A program made the position numbers and the translations under genes. Source: Umbelopsis ramanniana AG (taxonomy: Eukaryota > Mucoromycota > Umbelopsidomycetes > Umbelopsidales > Umbelopsidaceae). Taken from it: a stretch of 64,000 nt of DNA. The notes below the pieces were generated by a model. It was given only the letters and a program-made list of their open reading frames with translations, was not told the DNA's origin and searched no databases. The stretch spans positions 154,037 through 218,036 of the forward strand of contig NW_026252127.1 in the NCBI RefSeq assembly GCF_025399195.1, read 5' to 3'. Shown here in pieces: positions 1-12,332 of the stretch (position 1 is its first letter; each line of letters opens with the position of its first letter).

Positions 1-53
1 CTTCAAAGATGATGTGTAACTAGTACCTGACAGCTTTACAAATACTTCAACAG

Positions 54-3000
54 GGAAATGACTATAACGGTGGATTCGCCTTTGACAAGATCTTTGGCAT
101 GGATACCAAGCAAAAAGACGTCTTTGACTATTCTATTCGGTCTATCGTTGATGGTACGTTGGCTTGACCGCTGTTTCCAGTGGCCTTTCCCATAACTTTA
201 CATGGCCCCACTTTATCGCGACTCTAACATTTTCCTTCTCCGCAGACGTCGTTGCCGGATATAACGGAACTGTCTTTGCTTATGGTCAAACAGGTTCAGG
301 AAAGACCTTTACAATGATGGTATGTAGTCGGTTATCGCACCTGCCCACCTCCGTTTGTTGTACTTGCTAACAACCCCCATCCCACATTTCAGGGCGCAGA
401 TATTGATGATGAAAACACAAAGGGTATCATCCCTCGTATCATCGAACAAATCTTCCAGTCCATCATGATCTCGCCTGCCAACATGGAATTCACCGTCAAG
501 GTCTCGTACATGGAAATTTACATGGAGAAAGTCCGTGATCTTTTGAATCGTAAGTTTCTATTGTTTACACAGCTGTGGTCAAAATATGCCACCCCAACCA
601 AACGTGCCTCTGGAACTTGCCTTTCTAAACAATTCTTCCTCATTCTTTTATTTTTATAATCGATTCCTCTACCTGAACAACCACAGCCTCTCAAGATAAC
701 TTACCCATTCACGAAGACAAATCAAAAGGTGTCTATGTGAAGGGCCTATTGGAAGTTTATGTCAGCTCCACTGAGGAAGTCTATGAGGTGATGCGACGAG
801 GAAGTGAAAATCGTGTCGTTGCTTCTACCAGTAAGTCTGCGATATGGATTTGTGGATATCAGCCGTGTTCACAATGCTCACATTTGTATGTTGTCAGACA
901 TGAACGCAGAAAGTTCTCGCAGTCACTCGATCGTCATGATTGCCATCACACAAAAGAACCTTGATACAGGTGCAGCAAAGAGCGGTAAACTGTATCTTGT
1001 AGATCTCGCGGGTTCAGAAAAAGTAGGAAAAACTGGTGCATCCGGCCAAACTCTTGAGGAAGCCAAAAAAATCAACAAATCATTGACTGCCTTGGGTATG
1101 GTCATCAACAGTTTGACAGATGGCAAGGTCAGTAGAACTACAAGTTTACATTTTACTTTTTGTTAGCATCATACGCCAAGAATCTAAACTAATACATCTG
1201 ACAGTCAAGTCACGTTCCGTATCGTGATTCGAAACTTACACGTATCTTGCAAGAATCGCTTGGCGGTAACTCCAGAACCACTTTAATCATCAATTGTTCT
1301 CCTTCGTCTTATAATGAAGCCGAAACCTTGAGTACTTTGCGCTTCGGTATGAGAGCCAAGACTATCAAGAACAAGGCTAAGGTTAATGCAGATCTTTCAC
1401 CTGCCGAACTCAAAGCTTTGTTGAAGAGAGTTAAGTCTGAAGCAGTCACCTTCCAAACCTATATTGCCGCTCTGGAAGGTGAAGTTAGCGTTTGGCGTAC
1501 AGGCGGAACAGTACCAGAGGACAAATGGGTATCCATTGACAAGATCAAGAATGGTGACTTTAGCGCTTTACCTCCCGCATCTGGCTTCAAAAGCCCTATA
1601 CCAGAAGATACTTCACGACCAGCAACTCCGGCAACTGTGCTTGAAAAGGATGAACGTGAAGAGTTCTTGAAACGCGAGAATGAGCTCATGGATCAGATTG
1701 CTGAAAAGGTGAGACAACCAAAAGACTATCTCTCTGAGATCGTACTGGGTGCAGCGTATGCAAATAGCAAGCTACACAATATATGATCTACATACTCGTT
1801 TGAAGGAAACCATTCGCATAGAACACTCCTCTAATGTATAACATTGTAGGAAACTGAGCTTGCCACTCGTGAAAAGCTTCTTGAGTCGATGAAGGAAGAA
1901 CTTGGCATGTTCAAGGATCAAGAGCAAACTATGATCAAGGAAAATCAACAAATGACATCAGAACTTAGTGAACTGAAGTTACAACTGCAGAAGGTGTCCT
2001 ATGAAAGCAAAGAGAACGCCATCACCACCGATTCTTTGAAAGAGACCAACCAAGAACTTGCTGCAGAATTGGAAGAATTGAAAAAGAACTTGGCAGAAAT
2101 GAGACTTTCTCACAAGAGCAACGCTGACAGTGAGAAGGAAAAGAAAAAAGCTGAGAAAATGGCCCATATTTTCTCTGGATTCGACGCTTCAGTAAGTTCA
2201 CCCTTTGAACAAATAGATCTTCCATGGCAACCATTGTTAATCATTGTTATAATAGGGTGAAATTACAGAGAAGGAGCGCCACATCCGAAATGCGTTGCAC
2301 AGATTGGATGGTGACAACGGTTCAACACTCTCAATCGAAGAATTGGCATCTGTTCGACGAGAACTTGCTGAATCCAAGTCTTTGCTTGAGCAGCATACTA
2401 AGACCATCGATGATTTGAGCAGCGAAAAATCGACATTAGAAGCAAAGAAGACTGACTTGGAGATTAGACTGAATACTCTTGAAGTAGAATATGAAGAGTT
2501 GCTAGACAAGACCATTGCTGAAGAAGAAACGGCAGAGGATAAAACTGTAGACATCGCAGAAACCGTCTCCAACCTCAAGGTAGTTTTTTAAACCGGATCA
2601 CTGTTATATGCATCGCCCTCAGCTGCTTACCCTACTATCTAATTATCATAGGTCAAACTTGAGTCTCAATATGCTTCTAAAAAGGAGCTACAAGAAAAAG
2701 AAGTGGAACAGCTCAAGCAAGAAGTTGAAAGAAAGAACAACGACTTTGAGAAGCTTAGCAGTGCTATGGCTGACCTTAAGGCAGCCAACGATGAACTTCA
2801 GGTAAGCACCGCGCAATATTCACAAAACTTTTTGCATTTCTATGGTTCTAACCTGGTACATTTCCTTTCTCGCGGCTAACTCTGATTAGAACGCTTTGTC
2901 TGCTCAACCTCGCCAAGGATCCTCTGACCTGACTGAGAAGGAAAAGGACATGGAGAGAATGCGCAAGTCCATGGCCCAACAATTGGCAGACTTCGAAGTC

Positions 3001-3732
3001 ATGAAGAAGGCCTTGATGCGTGATCTTCAAAACCGATGCGAAAAGGTAGTCGAACTCGAAATTTCGCTGGATGAAACTAGAGAACAATACAACAATGTAT
3101 TGCGTGCAAGCAACAACAAAGCCCAGCAGAAGAAGATGGCTTTCTTGGAACGAAATCTTGAGCAGCTTACCAACGTTCAAAAGCAGGTTTGTACATATTA
3201 TCAGCTGGAAACTGTATATATTTTACGAAACTAACATTGTCTCTAGTTGGTGGAGCAAAACTCATCACTCAAGAAGGAAGTTGCTATTGCTGAGCGCAAG
3301 TTGACCGCACGAAACGAGCGAATCCAGAGTCTAGAGTCATTGCTACAAGACGCACAAGAAAAGTTGATCAGCCAAAATCAAAAGTAAGATCCCGTTATTT
3401 GTCGCTGTCGCCATCTTGAAAAGCTGTACTAATGATCCATGTAGGTTTGAAGCTCAACTTCAAGCGGTTCGAGAACGCTTAGAACAAGCTAGATCTTCCA
3501 AGTCACAAAATTCCATGGCCGCTCTTAGCTTTGGTCGCATCGCCAAGCCATTGAGAGGTGGAGCAACGGTCACTGACAGCGGGTAAATATCGTTCTTCCC
3601 TAATCAACGATGGATTATAGCTTCATATGCTGATACTAATTTATCTTATCTTTTAGCTCTCCCACTTCACCTACTGACGATAAGCGTGATCGACGTACGT
3701 CGTGGATTCCCGGTTTCATCAACAGCCGATAA
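54..3732 (+). CDS. Conventional kinesin (kinesin-1) heavy chain, 5' partial
   Basis: Microtubule plus-end motor for vesicle and organelle transport. Thirteen exons are visible (54-153, 246-319, 393-549, 687-830, 898-1127, 1205-1708, 1850-2191, 2256-2579, 2652-2801, 2890-3186, 3247-3383, 3445-3582, 3657-3732), giving about 890 residues in one frame. The motor has the P-loop GQTGSGKT (around 300), switch I NAESSRSH (around 905), switch II DLAGSE (around 1005) and the helix with [10 protein letters not shown] (around 1220). The neck follows, then a long Glu/Lys-rich coiled coil from about 1680 to 3500. The tail has a [11 protein letters not shown] motif typical of fungal kinesin-1 cargo/autoinhibition tails and ends WIPGFINSR. 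Fungal kinesin-1 is about 930 residues, so only the first 40-50 residues, before the exon that starts after the AG at 52-53, lie outside the window. Known family, very sure. Confidence 0.96.
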
Positions 3733-4156
3733 GCAGAGATATTATAATATTCAACGTAGCTATGAAAAAAATTGAAACGAATACCCCCTCAGCCATCTAA
3801 CTCCATAATATAATGGAGGATATCACACTTTTTTCCTCAAATTATATAAACAATATGTTATGAAACAAATGGCGCTAGCGGCATATAAGCTGCTGTATGT
3901 CTGAAAATTTTACATTACAGTTATGGCGCTACGAGAGAGCGATAAGCAGTGTAAATATGAACAAGTCAAGCTACGCTACAGTTATGATCTGGTTTTTTCT
4001 CAATTTTTGAGAAAGCTGCAGGCAAATCTTTGAGATCAGTTATGTTCCATCGGGGGCGGCTATGATTCGCTTCCGCCGGGTCGCTGTGACTACTCAATTT
4101 GAAATTGATACTGGATGAGGTAGTGCAACAGCTTACTCTTTCAACTCTTTTACAAA
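3733..4156. other. Intergenic, no gene seen
   Basis: Holds the kinesin 3' UTR and the promoter of the USP gene. It is AT-rich with no ORF worth reporting and no clear TATA box close to the downstream start. Confidence 0.6.
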
Positions 4157-5256
4157 ATGTCGTACCTAGGCGCTAAGTCAGACAAGTATGTGCGAGGCGT
4201 CAGCTTTGACAATATGACAGACAAGGATTTGCCCGATTACTCTTTCACTCTGCGTGGAAAGAGCAAAGGATTTCAAAGAACGCGGCGATCGAGAACTTTC
4301 ATGGTCGCCACCGACCTCGCCAATTACAGTGAATATGCCTTGACATGGGCCAATGAGGTATGCAGCATTTTCTTCATCTATCTTCTACCTTCTCCTTCTC
4401 ATTCCATTCAATTTTATTCAGGAAATAATGGACAGTGGAGACGAGCTGATAATATTGCGAGTCGTTACAGTAGATATGACCGGTTAGTGCCAAAAAAAGC
4501 CCACATTATATCTCCTACATGATCGGTGATTTGACTCGTTTTATTTTACCTCGGTAGACAAAAGAGCAAATGTACAAGCTCTGCTGCACCACGAAGAAGT
4601 CAAGGCTAGAGAAAATGCTAATGCCGTCTTGAACAAGGTTCTTGACAAGGAGACAGATATTGAGGTAAGAGCATGTCTGAATATGCCTCGATTTGTCGGG
4701 TTTCCATTCAGACGAATTTAATTTATTTATTTTTTTCTCTTTTTATACTTTAGATCAGTGTTGTTATTGAGTTCGTCATTGGAAAGGTTCAAGAGACCAT
4801 TCAGCATATGGTAAGTCATGTATTACTTGGTCTGTTCGTTTCATGCGCCATCACATCTTCTTTAACACATCGCATACTCAGATTGCTATGTACCAGCCTT
4901 CTATGCTGATCGTTGGAACCAGAGGTTTATCTGATTTTAAGACCATGTTGCTAGGAAGTATATCAAAGTACTGCTTGCAACACTCTCCAGTTCCTGTCGT
5001 TGTCGTCCGACCTGATGATAAATTGAAGAAGATGAAAAAGAACAAGAACAGGTTGAGCAATCTTATGCGAATTGGCGGTAAAAGCGGCACTACATCAGAA
5101 GAAGACTTGTCAGCATCCAGTAGTGTTAGCCCCGGGTTGGAAAAAGGAATGAACAAGCTTTCTGTAGACGGCTACTTCAGTCGCTCGCGAACACCATCTC
5201 CTGCCACTTCGCCCCAGCCTTCACCAACCACTTCCACCATCCCATCATCGAAATAA
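4157..5256 (+). CDS. Universal stress protein (UspA-like) domain protein
   Basis: Five exons (4157-4357, 4422-4482, 4558-4664, 4754-4810, 4882-5256) give 266 residues. The USP fold runs from about residue 47 (TFMVATDLANYSEYALTWA) to 203 (VVVVRP). The ATP-binding signature of USPs, G-x2-G-x9-G-[ST], is present as GTRG, nine residues, then GS at the start of the last exon, so nucleotide binding is expected. After the fold come a Lys-rich stretch (KLKKMKKNKN) and a Ser/Pro/Thr-rich tail of about 60 residues that looks disordered and phosphorylatable (SRSRTPSPATSP). The start follows an in-frame-free leader and is the first ATG. The cellular role of fungal USPs is poorly defined (stress, energy state), and no substrate can be inferred. 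A second USP lies at 36207-36814. Confidence 0.88.
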
Positions 5257-6603
5257 ATGCTTCATCTCTGTATTATTGATATCCACTCTGAAAATGTATT
5301 TATTCCGCGGGAAACCCATATTCAACTTGTAACTTCCCAGGAAACCATCGAACTGGATATGTAACCAAGGGAGGCAAACAGAGCAATCCATTTTATTCAG
5401 TCACATCGGAAGAAGTCCTTTCATTTATTTTAGTTTACACTGTTTCTATTCCTTATAGTAGTGTACGATATTGTTGAATGGCTCGATATATACTTATTCA
5501 ATAAAAAGTAATGGCCTTAAACGTCCATATCGTTCATGACTCTTCTTTCTGGGATCCTCCTTCCCAATCAGCCTTACTTTCCAGCGGTGTTAACGATTGC
5601 ACTTCTCCGCGATCTAACTCATATTGCAGATGGGAAAACACATGGACAGGACCCTGCAAGGTCATCAATCGGGCAGGACGGTGAAGTGATGTACTTTCAA
5701 TCTACCCGCGCGGTACCAGCTGTTAAAATGCGCATTTTGTCTAATAAAGGCAAAAGTATCTGTTTGAGTAATGTTTCTTACCGAATATTAAGCGTCGATA
5801 ATATTGACGAAATGAAGGACACAACAATTTGATAATGGCCAGATATTGAGGAACTACGGTGGTTTCAGCATAGTCGGTCGTTTCATTGAGTGTTTTCTCC
5901 TGAGTGTGTCGTTTTCGATTACTCATTTTTATGAAAGCAAGGTCCAGCAACGTTGTAAGCCCGTAATATTAATATGTTAGCTTATGGACACAGAGATGCA
6001 GTAAATGAATATGCAACTTAGTCTGAGTTGAATAATATACCAGATCCCCAAAAGAGTCGAAGTGTATGATATTGTGTGGAGATCGGAAATCTAATATACA
6101 CCAGTTTCTGGCAGTCAGATCGCCTTCTTCTTAGCAACAGGACTCCGTTTATAATCTAGACAACAATTCCCATTCGCTGAATTCATCGAAATGTACATCG
6201 ATTAAGAAAAGTTTTGGCAATATCAAAGTCACACGCCATGGGTAACGAAGGCGGGACGGGTGTCACCACAGTTTAAGGGTCCCAGGGTCTCTGCCAACCT
6301 GTGATCCACGAGGTTTCCTAGGCAATCCAAGCTCTTCAGGCTCAACACCTAAGGGGGAAGCATTCAGCTGATAAGGAAATACCATCAAATGACGAACGAT
6401 GTGGACACTCACCCCAGATTTCCCAGGTACCATGGGTTTCGAATGTATCCATGGCTGTACAACGTTACAGGTATATCTACTTACATTACATTATGGGAAG
6501 CTGGGACAGAACCCAAGGTAAAATGGTAAGTATAAAAGACAAATTGCATTCATATTTCCCAGCACCAACATCTTCATTCAAAGGGTATCAGATCGCGCCA
6601 AAA
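5257..6603. other. Intergenic region upstream of GH17 gene
   Basis: About 1.35 kb between the USP gene and the glucanase start. A 98-codon plus-strand ORF at 5536-5832 has no recognisable domain, no splice context and ordinary intergenic composition. The right end carries the glucanase promoter (TATA at 6531). Nothing else supported. Confidence 0.5.
6531..6538 (+). promoter_or_regulatory. TATA box of the GH17 gene
   Basis: TATAAAAG lies 73 bp upstream of the ATG at 6604. The spacing fits a transcription start near 6560-6570 and argues against using the earlier in-frame ATG at 6451 as the protein start. Confidence 0.6.
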
Positions 6604-7533
6604 ATGAAACTATCCTTCCACTTGACCTTTGCAAGCTTGCTCTTTTCAATTTCTTCATTTGCTGTTGCCATCTCTGACACAGAAGTTGCTGCTGCAGGAA
6701 CACGTAAAAGTCTGCAAAACGACTATGGGTTCCTAGGATTTACATACTCCAGTTGTAAAGATGCTGCTGGAACGCTCGCTGACTTTAAGCTCATGAAGAG
6801 CTTGGGAGCAAGGCATGTACGAATGTATGCCACTTGTGGAAACAATTGGTTGTCAACACTACTGGACGCGGCAGGCGCTACGGATCTGGGAGTGGTTGCT
6901 ATGATCTGGTATGGCTATGACGACACAAGCATTGGCAATGAGCCAGCCCTGGAGAACCAGATTGTGAATATCATTAAGACTCACAAATACGGAAACAATG
7001 TAGTTGCTATTGCTGTGGGCAACGAGGAGTTATTCGACCACACTATCACCGCTGACCAGCTCATTCAGGCCATGGCGCGAGTGAGGACCAAATTGCAAGG
7101 CTACAATGTCCCGGTGTCGACCTCGGAATTGTCTTGCTGTCTACCCACTAACGTTGTGCAAGCAAGCGATGTAGTCATGACCAACATTCTTCCATACTTT
7201 GCAACGGATGCCACTCAAGGAAAGCACGCTTGGAAGGATGTGCTCCCTGATGTCAACAAATACCGATCCATAGATCCGTCCAAAAAGTTCTTGATCACAG
7301 AGACTTATTGGGCTTGGAAGCTGAACGATTGGAAACCCAATTCTCCTGATTGTTCTACAAGTCTGCAAGATATGGCTGATTACTGGGCTCTGTTGCAGCA
7401 CCATTGCTCAGATTTTAAATCTTGGAACGCAGGTTATTTTGCCTACTGTTTCAACGAGGATTGTATGACTGGATATGGTATAACTGACGGTACAAAGGCT
7501 CGTATCCCTTGGACTCCAGCTACCTCGTGTTAG
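6604..7533 (+). CDS. Secreted GH17 beta-1,3-glucanase/glucanosyltransferase
   Basis: Single-exon gene, 309 residues. The start was chosen at 6604 because it opens directly into a signal peptide (MKLSFHLTFASLLFSISSFA, cleavage about residue 20-25) and has a TATA box 73 bp upstream; the frame is open back to 6451. The GH17 (beta/alpha)8 fold is shown by YGFLGFTYSS at 41-50 and HVRMYATCG at 71. The acid/base glutamate is in AVGNE (E141) and the nucleophile glutamate in ITETYWAWK (E233). Family members hydrolyse or transglycosylate beta-1,3-glucan in the cell wall, so this protein is probably secreted or wall-resident. The length is near the minimal catalytic domain, with no GPI signal or carbohydrate-binding module. 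Together with the GH55 gene at 9408-12293 it makes a local pair of beta-glucan enzymes. Confidence 0.92.
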   Translation: MKLSFHLTFASLLFSISSFAVAISDTEVAAAGTRKSLQNDYGFLGFTYSSCKDAAGTLADFKLMKSLGARHVRMYATCGNNWLSTLLDAAGATDLGVVAMIWYGYDDTSIGNEPALENQIVNIIKTHKYGNNVVAIAVGNEELFDHTITADQLIQAMARVRTKLQGYNVPVSTSELSCCLPTNVVQASDVVMTNILPYFATDATQGKHAWKDVLPDVNKYRSIDPSKKFLITETYWAWKLNDWKPNSPDCSTSLQDMADYWALLQHHCSDFKSWNAGYFAYCFNEDCMTGYGITDGTKARIPWTPATSC

Positions 7534-7756
7534 TTTGCTCAGCCATTTCGTATTTTCAAAAATTCTCTGTACCTTCGAATCGCATACTATAGCCTTATGC
7601 CAAAATTGAAATAAACTTAGCACATTTATCATTTGCTCGAGCGATTCACCTGCGTAGCTATCATCCATGACAGTTTATGTGGATCTGTGCTCATTAGCAG
7701 CAAGTTCCTTACTTCAAGATGACCTTTCATACTCCGATGTCGTTAATACGACGTGC

Positions 7757-7763
7757 AAAAAAA
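7757..7763 (-). terminator. RNA polymerase III terminator of tRNA-Thr
   Basis: A run of seven A on the plus strand, which is seven T on the coding strand, begins one base after the tRNA discriminator base. This is the standard pol III stop signal. Confidence 0.85.
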
Positions 7764-7764
7764 T

Positions 7765-7837
7765 TGCCGATTACCTGGATCGAACAAGTGACCTTTTCAT
7801 TACAAGTGAAACGCTGCTACCACTGAGCTAAACCGGC
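7765..7837 (-). tRNA. tRNA-Thr (anticodon TGT)
   Basis: Seventy-three bases on the minus strand fold as a cloverleaf. Acceptor stem GCCGGTT pairs with AATCGGC (one G-U), discriminator A. Anticodon stem TTTCA/TGAAA has loop CTTGTAA, so the anticodon is TGT, reading ACA (Thr). T stem ACTTG/CAGGT has loop TTCGATC. The internal A box (TAGCTCAGTGG) and a B box (TTCGATCC) are present. No CCA is encoded and no intron is seen, as expected for a nuclear gene. The D arm is slightly unusual: GCTC faces GCAGC rather than GAGC, so only three D-stem pairs form cleanly and the loop is one base larger. A T7 terminator follows directly. Confidence 0.93.
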
Positions 7838-9407
7838 TAATTTGGTCGGTAGAAAATTGTTGTTTTTGTTGATATGAATTAGATAACGATATCTCTGGGA
7901 CAACAAGTACATGTTCCTTTGTTCGTATAATGCTTAAATGAGGTGACCAAAATGACTATAACAAAAATTCTTTTCTATAGGAATGTAAAAAAATAAAATT
8001 ATTTAATTACCAACTTTTGATGCTCATACCATACCTTCATACATAACACACCATGTTCCGGTTGCATTATAGCAATGGACTTTACATTGAGCTGACCACC
8101 AGATCTGCTATAGATGTTAGTAGCATAGTAACTTTATTCCATTGCATTCTTAAAATTTAGAAATATTTATACTGAGCATGCTTCATATACTATTTTTCCA
8201 TAAACGCGACATGTTTTAACTCTTCAAATGGCACGCCAAGGTTATTCACAAGGAGTTTCAATTAAATCCAAGTATGTTCGCTACTGAGCGCTCCATGCTC
8301 TGTCACCAATTTCATTACATTCAAACAGTTAATAAAAGCTACAGATTACTTTTAGTCTGGGTTGGGCCGATGTATCAAACGTGGGTTATGAGAATTATAC
8401 CTGTTGTTAACTTTCCATTTTATTAGATTTGTCTTTTTCACATTTTTTATATTTCATCATTACCTTCTCTTTCAAAAGCACGTTGGTATAGTCGCTTATT
8501 TTTTATATATTTTTTTTAAAAGGACCAATAAGCCCAATACATGGAAATAAAACAACAAATGCAAAAGTCTCGAGCCCAAATGAAATGAGGTAGATAAATA
8601 TCCCAAAAAAAAGAAGGATCAAAATTGGGTGTAAAATGCGGCAAAATCAACATGATTAAGAGCCAAAATTGTGTATCCTATTTTCACGATATATCATTTA
8701 AAGCTCAATACTTCACCAAGGTATTTTCATCGAATGGTATAAAGCCACTCAGAAACGATAAAGCAGCAGCTTCGTTAAAAAAAACTCATCTTCTAACATA
8801 TTGCGTAAAGCTAGACAACTTTATTCTGCTTCAGTAGTAACGTAAGATTCACAATGGAGAGATGAATGCCCACCACATGCGAGCAATGATTTCGATCTCG
8901 CGCAATGTCCAACAATTAAACTTTCAAAATCCATCCTGTACTGTGTGGTGTCATTACACAGGCTACAAATCCTCTCAATGGCAAGCAATATTTCTCCACA
9001 TGAAAAGGTGTTCATCTACCAGTGGACTATCGATGTCCTACATGGACATACTACCGTCTCATCCAATGACAAAATAAAAATTAATGAACCAAGTTCTTTG
9101 AAACTAAAGTGGTCCAAATTGACCATGGCAACGCGCTCATCGTAGGTATGAAGGGATGTTATCTCAAGTATATACAACTGGGATCAATTTGTGACTTTAA
9201 GTTGACCAAAGACTTTTGTACTATAGGAGGCCTTGGATCATGATTACCATTGGATTCCCATCACGAAGTAATTTCAATAACAACACTATCATTTCATATC
9301 AATACGTATTTTTATTTATGTGAGGTGGCAGTATATCACATTGATACCAGATGAAGGCTTAATAAATATCAGAAATGTAAGTATCCCTATGGAAACTGCT
9401 CTGCCAT

Positions 9408-12293
9408 TTAAGAGGAGTATTTGTAGACGTTGAAGCGGCCACCAGCGCCGCAAGTCTCAGCAGCATTACCCTTACAAGGCATGTTGCAGTCGGTTGAAGG
9501 AGCCGAGGTTGGTGGCATAGTATTGCCGCACCAGCACTCATTACCGTATTCGACACCAGCGTAGATGTAAGAGTTAGTAGTACAGTCAGCTTGACAACCT
9601 TCGACAGTCATGCCGGAGGCAATAGTGGCACCACCCCAGGGAAGAGTACGTGGGGTAAGAGCATCGACGTAACAACCGAGGTAAGTCCATCCATTGCTTG
9701 AGGAAGGTGAAGCTGTGGTTGTGGTGGTGGTGGTTGAAGCCTTGGTGGAAGTAGTGGTAGTCTTTGTTGCGGAAGTGGTGGTAGTGGTGGTGGTGGTGGA
9801 AGAGGGAGGTGCAGGTGAAGTTCCAGCTTCGACCAAGAAGGCAGTGATAGTCTGGCAGAAACCATTGACATTGTCGGCTTGCTTAGCAAGAACACCGTTG
9901 GCGGAACTCCAAACCATGTTGGTGGCAGCCTTGGTGTTCAAGTTGTACACATAAAGATGGCTGTTTGAGTTTTCCAAGTCGGCCATAGCGTCTTGGCAGC
10001 TCTCAGTTGTAAGACAGGTTTGATCGTAGTTGCTGAAGAAGTTGTAAAGACCAGCACCATACACGAAAACGTTGTTCGAATTGAGTGCACGAAGACCCCA
10101 AGCCATAGCACAAGTCAAAGATCCAGAAGCACAGTTGCTGAAGGTAGGATCGGCCAAGCTGGAGATAACAGGGTAAGGAACGTTGGCAAGAGGAGCAGGC
10201 TGATAGTATGGAGTTTCAGTTTGGATCATTCCCATGTAGACGTTGGAAGCGCCAGATAATTGGTACTGATACAAGACCTAATATATCATATAGGGCAAGT
10301 GTTAGAAACGATATTGTATTGATCTTACATTGTGTTCTGAAGCAGTTCCATACAACCAGACGGGACCTTGGCTAGATTCAATGAGGATACCACGACCGCT
10401 GTAAATACTGAGTTGGTTACCGCCATCAAGATCGTGATCGGCGGTCCAGGCCCAGACATTTTCGAGGTAAGCAGAGGCAGAGGAAGTCACGTGAAGAAGC
10501 ATACCCGCGCCATAGCAAGAAGCAGAAGCAGTGGAAGAACCCTTTGAGCATTGTGCGGATTGCAAGTTGGTACCGACAGCACCACCGACACGGAAGTGGA
10601 CGTCCCACATACCAGCAGCACCTTGTTGACCGGAAGGATCGCGAATATTCCATTCGACGAGAACAGCACCGGGCTGAGGACCTTGGGTTGAGAAGATCAA
10701 GTCAGAAAGTTCTGCTACACCAGAGTCACCGGAGTTGCCAACCTTGAAAACGGGAGAGAGGGAGTTTGAGCTCTTCCATGTGGTGCTTCCACCAGCAAGG
10801 ATGGTGGACCAAGCTTCACCAACAATTCGAGAACCAGCAGGAACAGTAATGGTTGAGGTAACAACATAGTCACCAGCAGGGATGAAGATAATTTTGCAGC
10901 CAGCATAGTTGTTGATAGCAGCTTGAAGAGCAGCGGTATCATCAGTGGAACCATCACCCTTAGCACCTGCGGACTTGACATTGTAGAAGGAGCTGACAGC
11001 ATATTGCTCGTACTGAGGACGAGGTCTCTCAAAGAATCCATGGGTGCCGAGAAGAACAGAGGGTTTGCTAGGAGCGCTAGGAAGGTTACCTTGTTGGAAA
11101 GTGCCAGAGCCACCTGTGGCGGTGTAAACTGTTCCTTGACCCCAAGAAGTGATAGTGGAACTACCAGTTGTACCGGCAAGAATAGTGGTACCGGCATCAG
11201 ATTTAACGACAGCAGGTACGTTGGTGAGCTTAACATTATCCAAAAGCAAAGATCCTGATGTCTTGGGAGTAGATGAAGCGGAGGTATCGGAGAGTACACC
11301 AATGGGAGTGTTGGAGATAGTAGCGTCCTGAAGAAGAATGGAACCAACTCCTTGATTGGTAGCACCACCAGCAGTCATATCAATACCCTTTTGACAGTTG
11401 TTAATGTTGATGGTCTTGAAGGTCCAAGCCCAATTCCAGTTCATGTAGACAGCAGTTTGGGCATTGTTGAAGGTCAAGTTACGAGAAGTGAACTGTTGAC
11501 TGCCGACCCACATACCAAATTTACCACCATTGAACACCAAGTCTGACATGTAACCACCTGAGCCGTTCTCCATCCATACACCTTGATGAGCAGTATTGGA
11601 TGCAGTCGACATTTGGAATACAATGTTGGTAAGCGAGGTTGCCTGAGCTACTTGCCAATGAATACCAGTGGTGGATGCAGTTGCAGAAGTTTGTGTCAGA
11701 TCGATGACAAAGTTGCGAACTTGACGGTAAAAGTTGTTGGTATTGCCATACCAGTTGTAACCGTTGCTTCCGTAGGGATCACTGTCGACAACACCGATAC
11801 CAGAGAAGTTGGCCGCTGCGAGCAAAGTAGGAGGAGCTAGAGCATCACCAATCAACTGGGTGTAGTAGTATTGGATAATTGGGCTAGACACCTTGTATTT
11901 ACCAGCCGGGAAGAAGACGACTGCAGGCTGGGTAGTGGATGATTGATTTGGGCAATTGTCACCACATCGACCACCAGAAGAAATAGCCAGGTTAATGGCA
12001 GCAGTGTCGTCTGTGACACCATCACCCTTGGCACCGAAATCCTTGACATTACGATAGACAGTGTAAGAGGAAGGAGCGGAATTGAATGCAGCAATACCGT
12101 TGTGGGTAATGCCTTGAATCCACATGGGAGCAGCGGTGACGGAAGGGGTCAAAGTAGTGCCTGCACAAGAAGACCCAACAGCGGCAGCAGCGCGGCTGAC
12201 AAGGCCTTCATGCTTTGTGGTGGGAAGACCTTGGACACCTAAGGCGGCAAGACTGAGGGTGACTTGCACCAGAATATTAGACTTAAAGTACAT
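9408..12293 (-). CDS. Secreted GH55 beta-1,3-glucanase with C-terminal WSC domain
   Basis: Two exons (12293-10329 and 10277-9408) with a 51-bp intron encode 944 residues. The start at 12293 opens a signal peptide (MYFKSNILVQVTLSLAALG) and lies 40 bp from a TATA box; the frame is open further upstream but without these signals. GH55 enzymes are double right-handed beta-helices, and both halves show their opening motif: DFGAKGDGVTDDTAA at about 85-99 and SAGAKGDGSTDDTAA near 440. A Thr/Ser-rich linker (around 810-845) follows. The last 95 residues are a WSC domain (GWTYLGCYVDA, then ECWCGN and CNMPCKGN) with paired cysteines, a carbohydrate-binding module. Predicted role: exo- or endo-acting beta-1,3-glucan hydrolase anchored to glucan. 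It could serve wall turnover, mycoparasitism or scavenging; the sequence does not say which. Confidence 0.94.
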
Positions 12294-12332
12294 GTCCGGA
12301 TGAATGAAAAATAAAATGAGTTTGTAACCTTG

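Larger units (their letters stand above)
7534..9407. other. Intergenic, contains one tRNA
   Basis: AT-rich 1.9 kb between the two convergent glucanase genes. Apart from the tRNA-Thr at 7765-7837 only short unrelated ORFs occur (8625-8837, 8862-9145), none with a recognisable domain or credible splicing. The right end probably holds the 3' UTR of the GH55 gene. Confidence 0.6.

Noticed and set aside
5536-5832. 98-codon ORF between the USP and GH17 genes
   Set aside because: No domain, no splice or promoter context.
6451-6603. Upstream in-frame ATG for the GH17 gene
   Set aside because: It would place 51 residues ahead of a perfect signal peptide, and the TATA box at 6531 lies downstream of it.
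9694-9954. Val-rich plus-strand ORF opposite the GH55 linker
   Set aside because: Antisense translation of the Thr-rich linker codons.
10715-11368. 217-codon minus-strand ORF inside the GH55 gene
   Set aside because: Same strand as GH55 but another frame. It is rich in Leu/Pro as expected from a frame-shifted Ser/Thr-rich gene, while the GH55 frame is clearly conserved.
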